The notes beneath the pieces were generated by a model. That model ran no database searches. It had not been told where the DNA came from and saw only the letters and a program-made list of their open reading frames with translations. From contig CAJYXJ010000015.1 of NCBI GenBank assembly GCA_913778085.1, positions 1-64,000 on the forward strand: DNA of 64,000 nucleotides. The letters are read 5' to 3'. The translations under genes were made by a program, and so were the position numbers. The stretch is from an uncultured Chryseobacterium sp. Its GTDB lineage: Bacteria; Bacteroidota; Bacteroidia; Flavobacteriales; Weeksellaceae. Shown piece by piece: positions 47,865 to 56,774 of the stretch. Each line of letters starts with the position of its first letter. The first letter of the stretch is position 1.

Positions 47865-48116
47865 ATGAATGTATTGCTCTCCTCCATCGCCAAAAACGAC
47901 ATTAGGCTGCTTATGAGGGTTTTCAATGCGGAAGAAGAAAAGAGGGGAAACGATTTCCTGGAAAGCCTAAAAGAATCCATTGACAGGATTCTGCAAAATC
48001 ATCAGGCAGGAAGCAGTGAAATTTTGGTAATGCCCATGCAGGATTTTCCGGTGAACGTCCATTATATTTTCGAGGATGAAGAAAATATTCTGATTACTGC
48101 CGTTTTTAAAATCTAA
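47865..48116 (+). CDS. ParE/RelE-superfamily toxin-like protein
   Basis: An 83-residue protein from ATG 47865 (a GTG at 47856 would overlap the antitoxin stop). The pattern EEKRGNDFLESLKESIDRILQNH followed by a beta hairpin with VNVHYIFEDEENILITAVF is that of ParE/RelE-fold toxins. Target could be gyrase (ParE) or ribosome-bound mRNA (RelE); not decidable by eye. Followed by a terminator. Confidence 0.7.
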   Translation: MNVLLSSIAKNDIRLLMRVFNAEEEKRGNDFLESLKESIDRILQNHQAGSSEILVMPMQDFPVNVHYIFEDEENILITAVFKI

Positions 48117-48141
48117 TCGGTTCTGACTATTATTATATTGG

Positions 48142-48171
48142 ACCTCGCAGGAATTTTCCTGTGAGGTTTTT
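48142..48171 (+). terminator. Terminator of the toxin-antitoxin pair
   Basis: Arms ACCTCGCAGGAA and TTCCTGTGAGGT (one mismatch) with T run. Confidence 0.8.
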
Positions 48172-48222
48172 CATTGTACTATAGCTAAACCTCATAAGTT
48201 TTAGAAACCTATGAGGCTTGTA

Positions 48223-49434
48223 TTACCTGACCGGCGTCCTGAATTCCCCATACCCCATCAGCCCGTCATAATTCCTGCCGAATGGCGCATAATATAAAAA
48301 GGCCTGATAGAGATTCTCCGTCTGCCAGAAGTTGCCGTTCACTTCCCCGAAATTGAGACTTCCGTCCGGATTTTTTGTCGCTAAAATATAGTTGTAAAAT
48401 CCCTGCTTCAGATAAATCCGGGCGACATATTTTTTGGTTGCTTCATCATACTGCATTTGATTCTCTTTACCAGGCAGAAAATTATTAAATCCTCCCAGCA
48501 CATAAATTTCTTTATCCACCGGCTCGGAATCCAGTGAGAAATGAACCCATGAATAATCGGCTTCCCTGGCCGCATCCCTTTCCCGCCCCAGATCATTCCT
48601 GCGGTAATACCAGGCTCCGTTTACATCCGGCTGATACTGGTAGTTCAGCGGAAATGCCCACACCGGATGCAGGTAGGTCTGGTTTACCCCGTCGACCTGC
48701 TCGGCAGCACGAACCATATCCGCCGCCATATTCATATTTTTATTATCAAAATAGTAAAACTCGTTATTTCCCGGAAACACCAGCGACATCTGCTGGAAAA
48801 GCAGCTGGTTTCCAAGCGTTGTGCTTGGTCTCAGATTATTGACAGCTATATTAGGATTGTTATTCTGCATCACTTTCAGTGTGATGGAATTAACGTTGGA
48901 AGACAGGTCACCGGCTTTGGGAACAGCTTTTACTTCTACCCGCTGCTGGGCTTCCGGATTCCGGGCATCCGCAAAACGGGAAACGCCCACAGCCAGTGTT
49001 GCTCCGTTTTCCACAAGATAAAATCTTTTCGTAAAAAGTGGTTTTTCTGCAGAATCCTTGTAGATGATCAACTCGAAATTCCCGGAAATTTTCGGCTGGA
49101 TTTTGTCATTCGGAAATGTCAGCGTATAATGGGTATAAGCCTGCAGGGTATTGAAGGAATACTGGAATTTATCCAGCAGCCCGTTCATGCTTCCATTGGC
49201 TATTTCCGTAAAAAAAAGATTGTCGTCTTCCCAGTTGCGGTTATAATGCTTGATGGTATAGCGGTAAATTTCACTTGCATTGGTAAGATCGTCAAAACTC
49301 AAAACCAGCTGCTGGCCGAAATTAATCACCGGTGTTTCATCATTAGTCTGAGGATTAAACAGCTGAATGCTCTGGATATTCTGTCCGCAGAACAGTCCGC
49401 TTAACGAAAGTAAAAGGAGTCGCAATGTTTTCAT
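48223..49434 (-). CDS. T9SS plug protein (DUF5103)
   Basis: A 403-residue secreted protein with signal peptide (1-17) and the DUF5103 pattern: IQSIQLFNPQTNDETPVI, YTIKHYNRNW, and the C-terminal E-set-like YSWVHFSLDSEP, YVLGGFNNF. This family includes the Plug protein that seals the SprA translocon of the type IX secretion system. It fits with the two T9SS cargo proteins in this window. A small palindrome CCTCATA...TATGAGG lies just past its stop. Confidence 0.85.
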   Translation of the reverse strand: MKTLRLLLLSLSGLFCGQNIQSIQLFNPQTNDETPVINFGQQLVLSFDDLTNASEIYRYTIKHYNRNWEDDNLFFTEIANGSMNGLLDKFQYSFNTLQAYTHYTLTFPNDKIQPKISGNFELIIYKDSAEKPLFTKRFYLVENGATLAVGVSRFADARNPEAQQRVEVKAVPKAGDLSSNVNSITLKVMQNNNPNIAVNNLRPSTTLGNQLLFQQMSLVFPGNNEFYYFDNKNMNMAADMVRAAEQVDGVNQTYLHPVWAFPLNYQYQPDVNGAWYYRRNDLGRERDAAREADYSWVHFSLDSEPVDKEIYVLGGFNNFLPGKENQMQYDEATKKYVARIYLKQGFYNYILATKNPDGSLNFGEVNGNFWQTENLYQAFLYYAPFGRNYDGLMGYGEFRTPVR

Positions 49435-49531
49435 TATGACGAAGATAAAGAAAAATCGTTTTTAAACGGTAAAAGCAAGCCGTCTTATTCATTAAAAGTT
49501 CATTAAAATTTCCAATCCGGACTTTTGTACT

Positions 49532-49539
49532 TACCTTTG
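49532..49539 (+). promoter_or_regulatory. -7 element TACCTTTG
   Basis: Perfect TAnnTTTG, 22 nt before the MBL-hydrolase ATG. Confidence 0.5.
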
Positions 49540-49561
49540 TTCGTAATAAAATATTCATCCT

Positions 49562-50200
49562 ATGCTTCAGATCCAAGGTTTCGTGTTCAATTTTGCGAGC
49601 GAAAATACCTATGTCCTTTACAACGAAAATAAGAAAGCGTGGCTCTTCGATCCGGGGAACCGGAATGAGCCGGAAACAAAAGCCCTTGAAACCTTCATCC
49701 GGGAAAAAGAACTGACCGTCGAAAAAATCCTTCTGACCCATGCCCACATTGATCATGTTCTTGGTCTGCAATGGGCTTCCGACACCTATCAGGCTCCTGT
49801 AACCATGCATCAGGAGGACAAGGAAGTGCTGGATATGTTCCAGATCAGCGGCATGAGATTCGGGATGCAGCTGGAGCACATTGACGTAGAAATTAATTAT
49901 GTAAACGAAGGGGACGAACTTGATTTTGACGGTGAGAAATTTAAAGTTTACCATGTTCCGGGACATTCTCCGGGAAGCGTGGTTTACCATAATGAAAACC
50001 AGAAATTTATGATCTCCGGCGATGTTCTGTTTGAAGGAAGCATCGGCAGAACCGATCTTTACAAAGGAAATTACGAACAACTGATTGACGGCATAAGAAC
50101 CAAACTGCTTATTCTTGATGATGACACGCAGGTTTTTTCCGGACATGGAAATCCGACGACGATTGGTTTTGAAAAGGCACATAACCCATTTTTGAAGTAA
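49562..50200 (+). CDS. Metallo-beta-lactamase fold hydrolase (glyoxalase II-like)
   Basis: A 212-residue MBL-fold protein. THAHIDHVLG is the HxHxDH zinc motif; YHVPGHSPGSVVY, SGDVLFEGSIGRTD and SGHGNPTTIGFEK give the remaining ligands. This is the usual 'YcbL/GloB-like' hydrolase of Flavobacteriia. Substrate not decided; a thioester hydrolase is likely. Cytosolic. Confidence 0.9.
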   Translation: MLQIQGFVFNFASENTYVLYNENKKAWLFDPGNRNEPETKALETFIREKELTVEKILLTHAHIDHVLGLQWASDTYQAPVTMHQEDKEVLDMFQISGMRFGMQLEHIDVEINYVNEGDELDFDGEKFKVYHVPGHSPGSVVYHNENQKFMISGDVLFEGSIGRTDLYKGNYEQLIDGIRTKLLILDDDTQVFSGHGNPTTIGFEKAHNPFLK

Positions 50201-50264
50201 TAGCGTTTTTGCCTGGTACTGCTATATAGTTTGAAACAGGAAATATTGTTTCAGACTATATTTA

Positions 50265-50487
50265 TTTGCAGGTGATTACAAACACTATTGTTTTAGACTA
50301 ATGTAAACTGCATTTTATTACAAACAGGGCTGTTCTAAACTTCCTGCGTTTGCAGGTAATTACAAACACCGCTGTTTCAGCATTATGTAAACTGTATTTT
50401 ATTACAAACAGGGCTGTTTTAGACTTCCTGCGTTTGCATTTGATTATAAACAGAGTTGTTTTAACCTATACGGGATGTATTTTGTCT
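50265..50487. repeat. 84-bp tandem repeat made of 42-bp half units
   Basis: TTTGCA starts copies at 50265, 50349 and 50433, exactly 84 bp apart; the first two are near identical and the third is partial and diverged. Each unit holds two related 42-bp halves, with ATTACAAACACTATTGTTTTAGA and ATTACAAACAGGGCTGTTCTA-type cores containing AAACA/TGTTT inverted arms. Stop codons in most frames argue against coding. Confidence 0.8.
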
Positions 50488-50609
50488 AAAAAGCTGATTG
50501 ACTTTAATTTAGCAGCAAAATTCAATTTATTTCTATATTTTTCCATAATTATCTGGGCTATGATTTACATTATCTAAAGCTTTTTGCCATATTCTGAAAA
50601 CTAAGAAAA

Positions 50610-50991
50610 ATGAAATACGAATTATGCAATTACATTGGCAACGACGGAATAATTGAAGTGAAAACAGAGAACAAAGTGCCTGTAAATTGGTCTCCGTATA
50701 AGATTCAGACCAATCTTTTATTTTAACTTTTGAAAGCATTTTCCTGTCAGAGAATTAAAATTTGATGACACGCCTAATTGGAAAACCTTTCCATAACAGC
50801 TTTTGGAAAAAAATTTAACGGTCACTGTAGATTTTACCAAAAGCGTCGTAAAAGAAACTGTGTGGAAATACATTGATGCACTCATACCTAAAGCATCATG
50901 TGCTTTTAGATTACTGATGGAAAATCATAACTATGAATATAAAAATCCTAATCAAATTAATACAAGAGAAACATCATCAAAGCGGAATTGA
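50610..50991 (+). pseudogene. Possible decayed gene fragments before the SUKH gene
   Basis: A 38-codon frame (50610-50726, begins MKYELCNYIGNDG) is followed by a second frame (about 50803-50991, TTG start, contains KETVWKYIDALIPKASC). They do not match each other and no family was recognised. The second overlaps the SUKH-type gene by 59 nt. They may be remnants of a toxin gene whose immunity gene survived. Confidence 0.3.
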
Positions 50992-51379
50992 AGTCAATCC
51001 TCCGGCAACACTTTCAGATATCACAGAATTTGAAAATAAAATCGGCTTTGCACTACCATCAGACTTTATAGAATTCTATTTAACCTGCAATGGTTTTGGC
51101 TGCAATGAAGACATTTTTAATATGATTCCTCTCCAAAATATCAGAAAATATGAGGAAAACTTCGGGAAGAATTGGTTTCATATCTCCGAATATATGATTT
51201 ATTCGGAGATGTGGGGACTGAGACGTACGTCAGAAGGTGATTTTGAGATATTTTACAGCAGCTATCCCGATAAAGTGATGACCTCTTCTATTAAAGAGTT
51301 TCTTCAAAGATTTCTTGCAGGCAATGTATTTGACAGCGGAGGATTATATGAATGGCAAAAAGAACCGGGAATAATATAA
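50933..51379 (+). CDS. SMI1/KNR4 (SUKH) family protein, orphan immunity candidate
   Basis: A 148-residue cytosolic protein. LSDITEFENKIGFALPSDFIEFYLTCNGFG is the SUKH-family opening, and EIFYSSYPDKV plus the helical end FLQRFLAG follow. SUKH proteins are commonly immunity proteins for polymorphic nuclease toxins. No toxin stands upstream, only degraded frames, so it may be an orphan. The upstream -10-like signal is unclear. Confidence 0.8.
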   Translation: MNIKILIKLIQEKHHQSGIEVNPPATLSDITEFENKIGFALPSDFIEFYLTCNGFGCNEDIFNMIPLQNIRKYEENFGKNWFHISEYMIYSEMWGLRRTSEGDFEIFYSSYPDKVMTSSIKEFLQRFLAGNVFDSGGLYEWQKEPGII

Positions 51380-51403
51380 ATTATAATTATTCAAATTCTT
51401 TAA

Positions 51404-51433
51404 TAAAAAAACCGCCAGAAAAATCCGACGGTT
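51404..51433 (-). terminator. Terminator of the trehalose-type operon
   Basis: Stem AACCGTC/GGCGGTT (minus strand; includes a G-T pair) with a T run, 26 nt after the TonB receptor stop. Confidence 0.7.
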
Positions 51434-51458
51434 GATCCATTTTATGAAGAAAGTAATT

Positions 51459-53912
51459 TTAGAAATCCAAAGTAATGGAAGCTCTTACCGCAGCACCCAT
51501 AATTGGTCTTGCCATAATAATTCCGTCTCCGGTTGGAGATCCTGCTCTTGGATCACCTTCTGTGATTCCGATCGTATTGAAAATATTGGTTCCGTCAACC
51601 GCAAACCGAATTTTTCCTAACTGATAAGAAGTTCCCGCTCCAAATTCTGAGAAAGAAGGCAGCGTCTGCGCATTTTTCTCGTCCTGGAAACGTTTTCCGT
51701 AATAATTCATGCTTACATACGCTCTCCATTCTTTCGTAAGATTTACCGCAGGAGAAATATTGAAATAGAATTTAGGCATTCTCCTTACCGTATTATCATT
51801 ATAGTTGAATGTAGTTCCATCAGCATTTCTTCCTGTAAAATCCTTGTATTTAGGATTTTGGATCGTTCCGTTGAACGTTACTTCCAGTAAATTATTGAAT
51901 AATCTTGCATACCCTTCCAGTTCTACCCCCATATTGGTTGTATTGGCAAATTTATTTTCTGAAGTTCCGTCCGAGAACACATCGGTAAACGAAAGGTTTT
52001 TCAGTGTAGAATAGAACGGAATTACGGCCACGTCAAATGTTCTTGAATAATATTTATACCCTGCTTCCACCTGGTTGGTCGTCACAGGTTTAATAGCTGA
52101 TAAATCATTCATATTATTATAATACGCTTCCTCATTCGGCGATCTGAAACCGTTGGAAAAACGTGCATATACCGCATTTTCTTTATTGATTTTATAGTTC
52201 AGAGCCGTTGTAAAAGAAACTCTGTTCACATCAAAATTCCAATACGTGTATTTATTGCCTAAAACAGACATATTTTCGTCCGCAGTGGTCGTTGCAAAAC
52301 TGTGCGTTCCGTCCGTTGTCAATCCTGAATTATTAAGATTTCCGCTCGTTGTGTTTACTCCGTATCCTTTATAGAAATCTTTGCTGTAGCGGATTCCTCC
52401 ATTAAAGCTTAAAGCATCAGTAATGTTGTAGTCTAAATTCAGATAAAGATCGTTCAGACTTCCCTGGATCTGGGAATCTCTCAACAGGAACGACATATTG
52501 GTAACACCATTGTACGTTTTAGAGTAACCAACACTGTTTGGTGTTAATGAAGTATCCACTAAATTTAAAAGTTCCGGTCTGTCTGAAGCTGTGGTTAAAA
52601 TGTTACTCCAGTTCCAATATTGGTGCGACTTCCAGTTGGATTTATAGAAACCTGCCGTTACATTTCCTTTATCAAATTTATAGCTGAATTGAAGATCGTT
52701 CACAAAATTATTCATCTGCTTGTCGATTGCCCAGAAACCTAATTTCTGAACATATGCCGGATTTACAACCGCTCCGCTGCTTACTAAAGAATACTGATAA
52801 TTGGTCATCTCATAATCTCCACCTTGAGAAACAGGCTTTGTTGCGAACTCAGCGGCAGTTTTGGGTCCTCCTGCAGGGAAAATCCCCGTATAATTCATAT
52901 TGATACCGGTATATCTTGTTTTATTTAAAACAGAGAAATTATTACCAAGATCATATTTGAATTCCGCTCCCAAAACATCCACTTTCGGGTGAATTCCATC
53001 CTCTAAATTTCTGCTGAAAAATCCTCCTCCAACCTGAGGAATGTTCAGCTGACTGATATTTCTGTAACTATAGGTTCCGTAATTGGCATCAAAACCTGAA
53101 AATTCTTTCAGATCATTTCCATTCTGCACCAAAGGAATCGGGAGGAAGAATGTGTTTCTGTCGTCCAGTTTTTTATAATACACCTTTGCATAACCTTTAT
53201 CAAAAACATATTTCAGATTCATCCTGATCTGTCCGCCCTGATTGGCTTTAAATCCTGTCTTTCTGATACCGTCATCCGTTCTGTAAAAACCTCCTACATT
53301 GAAGAATAATTTATCCTGAACCAAAGCTCCGCCCAGATTTACATCAGTACGCATCAAACCGTAGGTACTGGTTTCCAGTTTTGCCGTTCCTCTGAAATCG
53401 TTTCCGCCTTCTTTAGTGATAAAGTTAATTAAACCTCCCGGAGAATTGTTCGCAAAAATAGAACCTGAACCCCCTCTCAAAGCCTCCAATCTGCTCACCG
53501 AATTATCCACACGGAAGAAGTTATCCGCATTGGCGAACTGTAATGCCCCGTCCTCAAACACAGGAAGTCCGTCTTCCTGCACCTGTACAAATTCGTATGC
53601 TCCCGCAGAAGGAATACCTCTTGCAAAAAGATTATTCCCAACTTCACCTCCCGAAGTCTCCACGGCAAAGCCCGGAACCCTTTGTAGTAAAGCAGCTGCA
53701 CTGATCGGGTTCTGCTTCTGAATTTCTTTCGCTGTAAAAGTGGAAATCGCCGTACTGGATTCTATTTTGGGTTTTGGTCTCGAGTTACCGGTAATTACTA
53801 CTTGATCAATAGACTTGGTTCTCGTAAAATCCTGTGCAGTATCCTGAGCATAGGTGTTATTGAAATAAAGGGTCGCAATTCCGGCCAGCAAAAAAATTGA
53901 TTTGTTTTTCAT
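51459..53912 (-). CDS. TonB-dependent receptor
   Basis: An 817-residue outer-membrane receptor from ATG 53912 (MKNKSIFLLAG; two codons upstream begin with TTG). Signal peptide (1-22); TonB-box-like SIDQVVITGNSR; plug domain with LLQRVPGFAVET and GGSGSIFANNSPGGLINFITKEGG; then a 22-strand barrel ending in ...GAAVRASITLDF with terminal Phe. It lies 28 nt after the trehalase gene in the same direction, so its cargo may be trehalose or another alpha-glucoside. No SusD partner. Siderophore uptake is the alternative by family. Confidence 0.88.
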   Translation of the reverse strand: MKNKSIFLLAGIATLYFNNTYAQDTAQDFTRTKSIDQVVITGNSRPKPKIESSTAISTFTAKEIQKQNPISAAALLQRVPGFAVETSGGEVGNNLFARGIPSAGAYEFVQVQEDGLPVFEDGALQFANADNFFRVDNSVSRLEALRGGSGSIFANNSPGGLINFITKEGGNDFRGTAKLETSTYGLMRTDVNLGGALVQDKLFFNVGGFYRTDDGIRKTGFKANQGGQIRMNLKYVFDKGYAKVYYKKLDDRNTFFLPIPLVQNGNDLKEFSGFDANYGTYSYRNISQLNIPQVGGGFFSRNLEDGIHPKVDVLGAEFKYDLGNNFSVLNKTRYTGINMNYTGIFPAGGPKTAAEFATKPVSQGGDYEMTNYQYSLVSSGAVVNPAYVQKLGFWAIDKQMNNFVNDLQFSYKFDKGNVTAGFYKSNWKSHQYWNWSNILTTASDRPELLNLVDTSLTPNSVGYSKTYNGVTNMSFLLRDSQIQGSLNDLYLNLDYNITDALSFNGGIRYSKDFYKGYGVNTTSGNLNNSGLTTDGTHSFATTTADENMSVLGNKYTYWNFDVNRVSFTTALNYKINKENAVYARFSNGFRSPNEEAYYNNMNDLSAIKPVTTNQVEAGYKYYSRTFDVAVIPFYSTLKNLSFTDVFSDGTSENKFANTTNMGVELEGYARLFNNLLEVTFNGTIQNPKYKDFTGRNADGTTFNYNDNTVRRMPKFYFNISPAVNLTKEWRAYVSMNYYGKRFQDEKNAQTLPSFSEFGAGTSYQLGKIRFAVDGTNIFNTIGITEGDPRAGSPTGDGIIMARPIMGAAVRASITLDF

Positions 53913-53940
53913 ATTCAAAATGTTTTTATATAGTTTATTT

Positions 53941-55419
53941 TTAATTTTGTTTTAATTGAAGGTAAACCCCATTTGTCCACCCAAAACCGTCCTGATTAGG
54001 ATATTCTCCGCCTCCGGCAATAGTCTCGATGTCTAAAGCATTGTATTTTTCCATTAGTTTTCCGGTGTTTTTATAAACTCTTTCTACATTGGCGCACCAG
54101 TTATTTTTAATTTTTCCTGCCAGATCATCAAAGCCGTAATTCTTCATCGCTTTAAATCCGAGCCACTGATACGGCGCCCAAGCATTCGGAAGATCCCATT
54201 GCTGACCTGAATTTTTTGTCGTCGTTACCAACCCGCCCTGATACAGAAATTTTTCTTCAATATTTTTAGCAACAGCCGCTGCCTGATTTTCAGTGGCGAT
54301 TTTCATGAATAAAGGATAAAGAGCAGCAATATGTTCAGACGGTGTTTTTGTGTTTTTTTGAATATGATAATCTTTGTACGTTCCGGAATTTTCTTCCCAG
54401 AAATACTGATCAACCATTTGTCTTCGCTTTGCTGCTTTTTTAGAATAATCAATTTCTTTTTCAGTCAATTTTTGAAGTGATGAAGATATTGCCAGTGTTT
54501 TTTCCAAATGCCATAAAAGGCAGTTCAGATCCACTTCGGCAAGATTCAAGGTTTCAATAGTCTGTATATGTTCTGCGTCTGCAAACCATCTGCTGGAGAA
54601 ATCCCAACCCGATTCACAGGCACTCCTGATATTCCTGTAGAACTCCGTTCCTGCATTTTCACTATCGTTGATATCAATCAGGTAACTTTCTGGCCGCGGT
54701 TCGTTTTCCGCATCGTAATACCTGTTCAAAATATCTCCACCATCCGTTTTTACTACCCGTTTTACTGCCGAGCCGTTTTCCAGCTGCGCCGCTCCGTCCA
54801 TCCAGAAAGCATATTCCTTTTCCAATGCATCATAATAGGTAACGTATACGGACTCATCACCCGTGGTTTCAAAAAGCAGATCCAGCATCAGCGAAAAATA
54901 AGGCGGCTGAGAGCGGGTAAGAAAATGCGTGCGGCTTCCGTTAGGTACAAAACCGTATTCCCGGATCAGGTAAGCACAGTTTTCAATAATATTTTCCATC
55001 ATTTTAAGCCGTCCGGAAACCTGCAGACCCAGCATAATGAAATAACTGTCCCAGTAAAAAAACTCGTTGAAGCGACCCCCGGGCACCACATAAGGCTCAG
55101 GAAGCCTGAGTAAAGTTCCCTTTTCTTCATATGAAGTCCTGGTAAGCTCATCCCAAAGCCTTTCGATATGATCTTCAATCGGTAAATGGTCTTCTTTCTG
55201 AAGGGAAACTTTGGCTCCCAGAAATTCAAAATTTGAAAGGATAAATTTTTTCAGGTTGAAATCCATCATCAGCTTTTCCCTGTGGTATTTCTCATTAATT
55301 TCGGGAACCGGAAACAGCGGAACCGCATCGGTCATCATTTTCTGGTCTTCAAAAATTTCAGATCTCTGGACCTCATCAAAAAGATCCTGAATTTCATGTA
55401 TATATAACGGTTGGTTCAT
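53941..55419 (-). CDS. GH37 trehalase, cytoplasmic type
   Basis: A 492-residue inverting trehalase that splits trehalose into two glucoses. The GH37 signatures are present: PGGRFNEFFYWDSY (113-126) and QQWDLPNAWAPYQ. The catalytic acid corresponds to Asp in ESGWDFSSRW and the base to Glu in GGGEYPNQDGFGWTNG. There is no signal peptide, so it acts on imported sugar. It sits between an MFS transporter gene (2-nt gap) and a TonB receptor. Confidence 0.94.
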   Translation of the reverse strand: MNQPLYIHEIQDLFDEVQRSEIFEDQKMMTDAVPLFPVPEINEKYHREKLMMDFNLKKFILSNFEFLGAKVSLQKEDHLPIEDHIERLWDELTRTSYEEKGTLLRLPEPYVVPGGRFNEFFYWDSYFIMLGLQVSGRLKMMENIIENCAYLIREYGFVPNGSRTHFLTRSQPPYFSLMLDLLFETTGDESVYVTYYDALEKEYAFWMDGAAQLENGSAVKRVVKTDGGDILNRYYDAENEPRPESYLIDINDSENAGTEFYRNIRSACESGWDFSSRWFADAEHIQTIETLNLAEVDLNCLLWHLEKTLAISSSLQKLTEKEIDYSKKAAKRRQMVDQYFWEENSGTYKDYHIQKNTKTPSEHIAALYPLFMKIATENQAAAVAKNIEEKFLYQGGLVTTTKNSGQQWDLPNAWAPYQWLGFKAMKNYGFDDLAGKIKNNWCANVERVYKNTGKLMEKYNALDIETIAGGGEYPNQDGFGWTNGVYLQLKQN

Positions 55420-55421
55420 TT

Positions 55422-56651
55422 TTAATTTTTGGGTTGTATTTTTAATTTATTCATAAGCACAGCAGAAACAATGAGTAAGGAAAGCGGAATCAGCGAAAGA
55501 TAAAAGGCCTTTTGCCCGCTGAACTCCTGGAATACGAATCCGGTAATCACAGAGCCTATCGTTCCTCCTATAGCAGAGAAAACCACGATCAGACCGGACA
55601 TCGAGCTGTGCAGGTATTTAGGAACGGATGCCAGGATCACGGAGTTGATGCTCGGATAAATAGGAGCCAGCAAACCACCCATCAGCGGAAACAGGTATAT
55701 GACCAGAGGCGCATTCAGCCAGGTAGTCCCTTCGCCTATATACAACTCATTCGTCAAAGGCAATACTAAAAGAATACTTACCCCAAATCCTACGATACAG
55801 AACGAAACCACATAGATCCAGCTGAATTTTTTTGAAAAAAATCCGGAAAGAAATCTTCCCAGCGCAAAAGCTCCTGCCAGCACCGCACCCGCCTGGATGC
55901 TCATCGAAGTCGGCATCTTTAAAATATCTTTATAAAAAGTCGGTGTCCAGGTCTGAAAGCTCTGCTCCACCAGCACAAACAGAAAGGCGCAAAGCAAAAA
56001 GAAGAGTACTTTTTTATACCTGAATAAACTTACACTGTTTCTCAAATCTCCGATAAGATCAGTTTTTTCACTTTTGGCATCACGTTCATCCAGCTTTGAA
56101 AAGAACAGGAATATGAAAGACAAAGCGGAAAGCCCTCCCAAAACCCAATATACCCTCAGCCAGTGGGTCGATCCGGGATCACGGTCATCGGTAAACAGAC
56201 TGAACATAATATTTCCCATCAAGACCCCGATCATGAAAAACCCTTCCAGATACCCCATAAAGCTGGAATGCTCCTTATCTGTAGAAGTCACCAGCCCAAT
56301 GGAAGTAAAGACAGAAATTTTGATCAGTGCGAAAGACACCCCTACCACAGCAAATAAAAGCTTAAAAAACCAGAAGGCATCGGCAAAAGGCATGATAAAG
56401 CACATACAGGTCACCATCAGCAGGGCTGCCAGCATGGAATTCCGTATTCCTATCTTCGGCAGGAAAGACGCCAGGATGAATGAGCAGATGGCAATCGGCA
56501 GGTCTTTGAAACCTTCCAGCACACTTGCATGAGACTTGGTAATGCCGAAGTTCTGCTGCACCTGTAAAATCACGGTTCCTACTGAATTCAGCAGAATAGC
56601 AAAGACAAAATAGTTCAGAAATAAGACTGCCCTGATGTTGAAATTTTTCAT
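55422..56651 (-). CDS. MFS sugar transporter
   Basis: A 409-residue inner-membrane carrier with about 12 helices. The central loop (~residue 190-205) is charged (SKLDERDAKSEKTD). Similar to the FucP/NanT-like MFS proteins of Bacteroidota. Given the operon with a trehalase it is inferred to import trehalose. Its start faces the AraC gene across a 123-bp control region. Confidence 0.88.
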   Translation of the reverse strand: MKNFNIRAVLFLNYFVFAILLNSVGTVILQVQQNFGITKSHASVLEGFKDLPIAICSFILASFLPKIGIRNSMLAALLMVTCMCFIMPFADAFWFFKLLFAVVGVSFALIKISVFTSIGLVTSTDKEHSSFMGYLEGFFMIGVLMGNIMFSLFTDDRDPGSTHWLRVYWVLGGLSALSFIFLFFSKLDERDAKSEKTDLIGDLRNSVSLFRYKKVLFFLLCAFLFVLVEQSFQTWTPTFYKDILKMPTSMSIQAGAVLAGAFALGRFLSGFFSKKFSWIYVVSFCIVGFGVSILLVLPLTNELYIGEGTTWLNAPLVIYLFPLMGGLLAPIYPSINSVILASVPKYLHSSMSGLIVVFSAIGGTIGSVITGFVFQEFSGQKAFYLSLIPLSLLIVSAVLMNKLKIQPKN

Positions 56652-56774
56652 TTACGTACTTTCTTGCCGGCTAAGATAGAAGCATTTGCCTTAACGTTAA
56701 TTTAACACAGTAAATCAATATTTGAACAATATTAATATAATTATTATTTTAGCGCCTTAAATAGCATTAAAATA

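Noticed and set aside
50350-50577. 75-codon rightward frame across the 84-bp repeats
   Set aside because: Its first part is only the translated repeat and the rest is low-complexity hydrophobic; no start signal.
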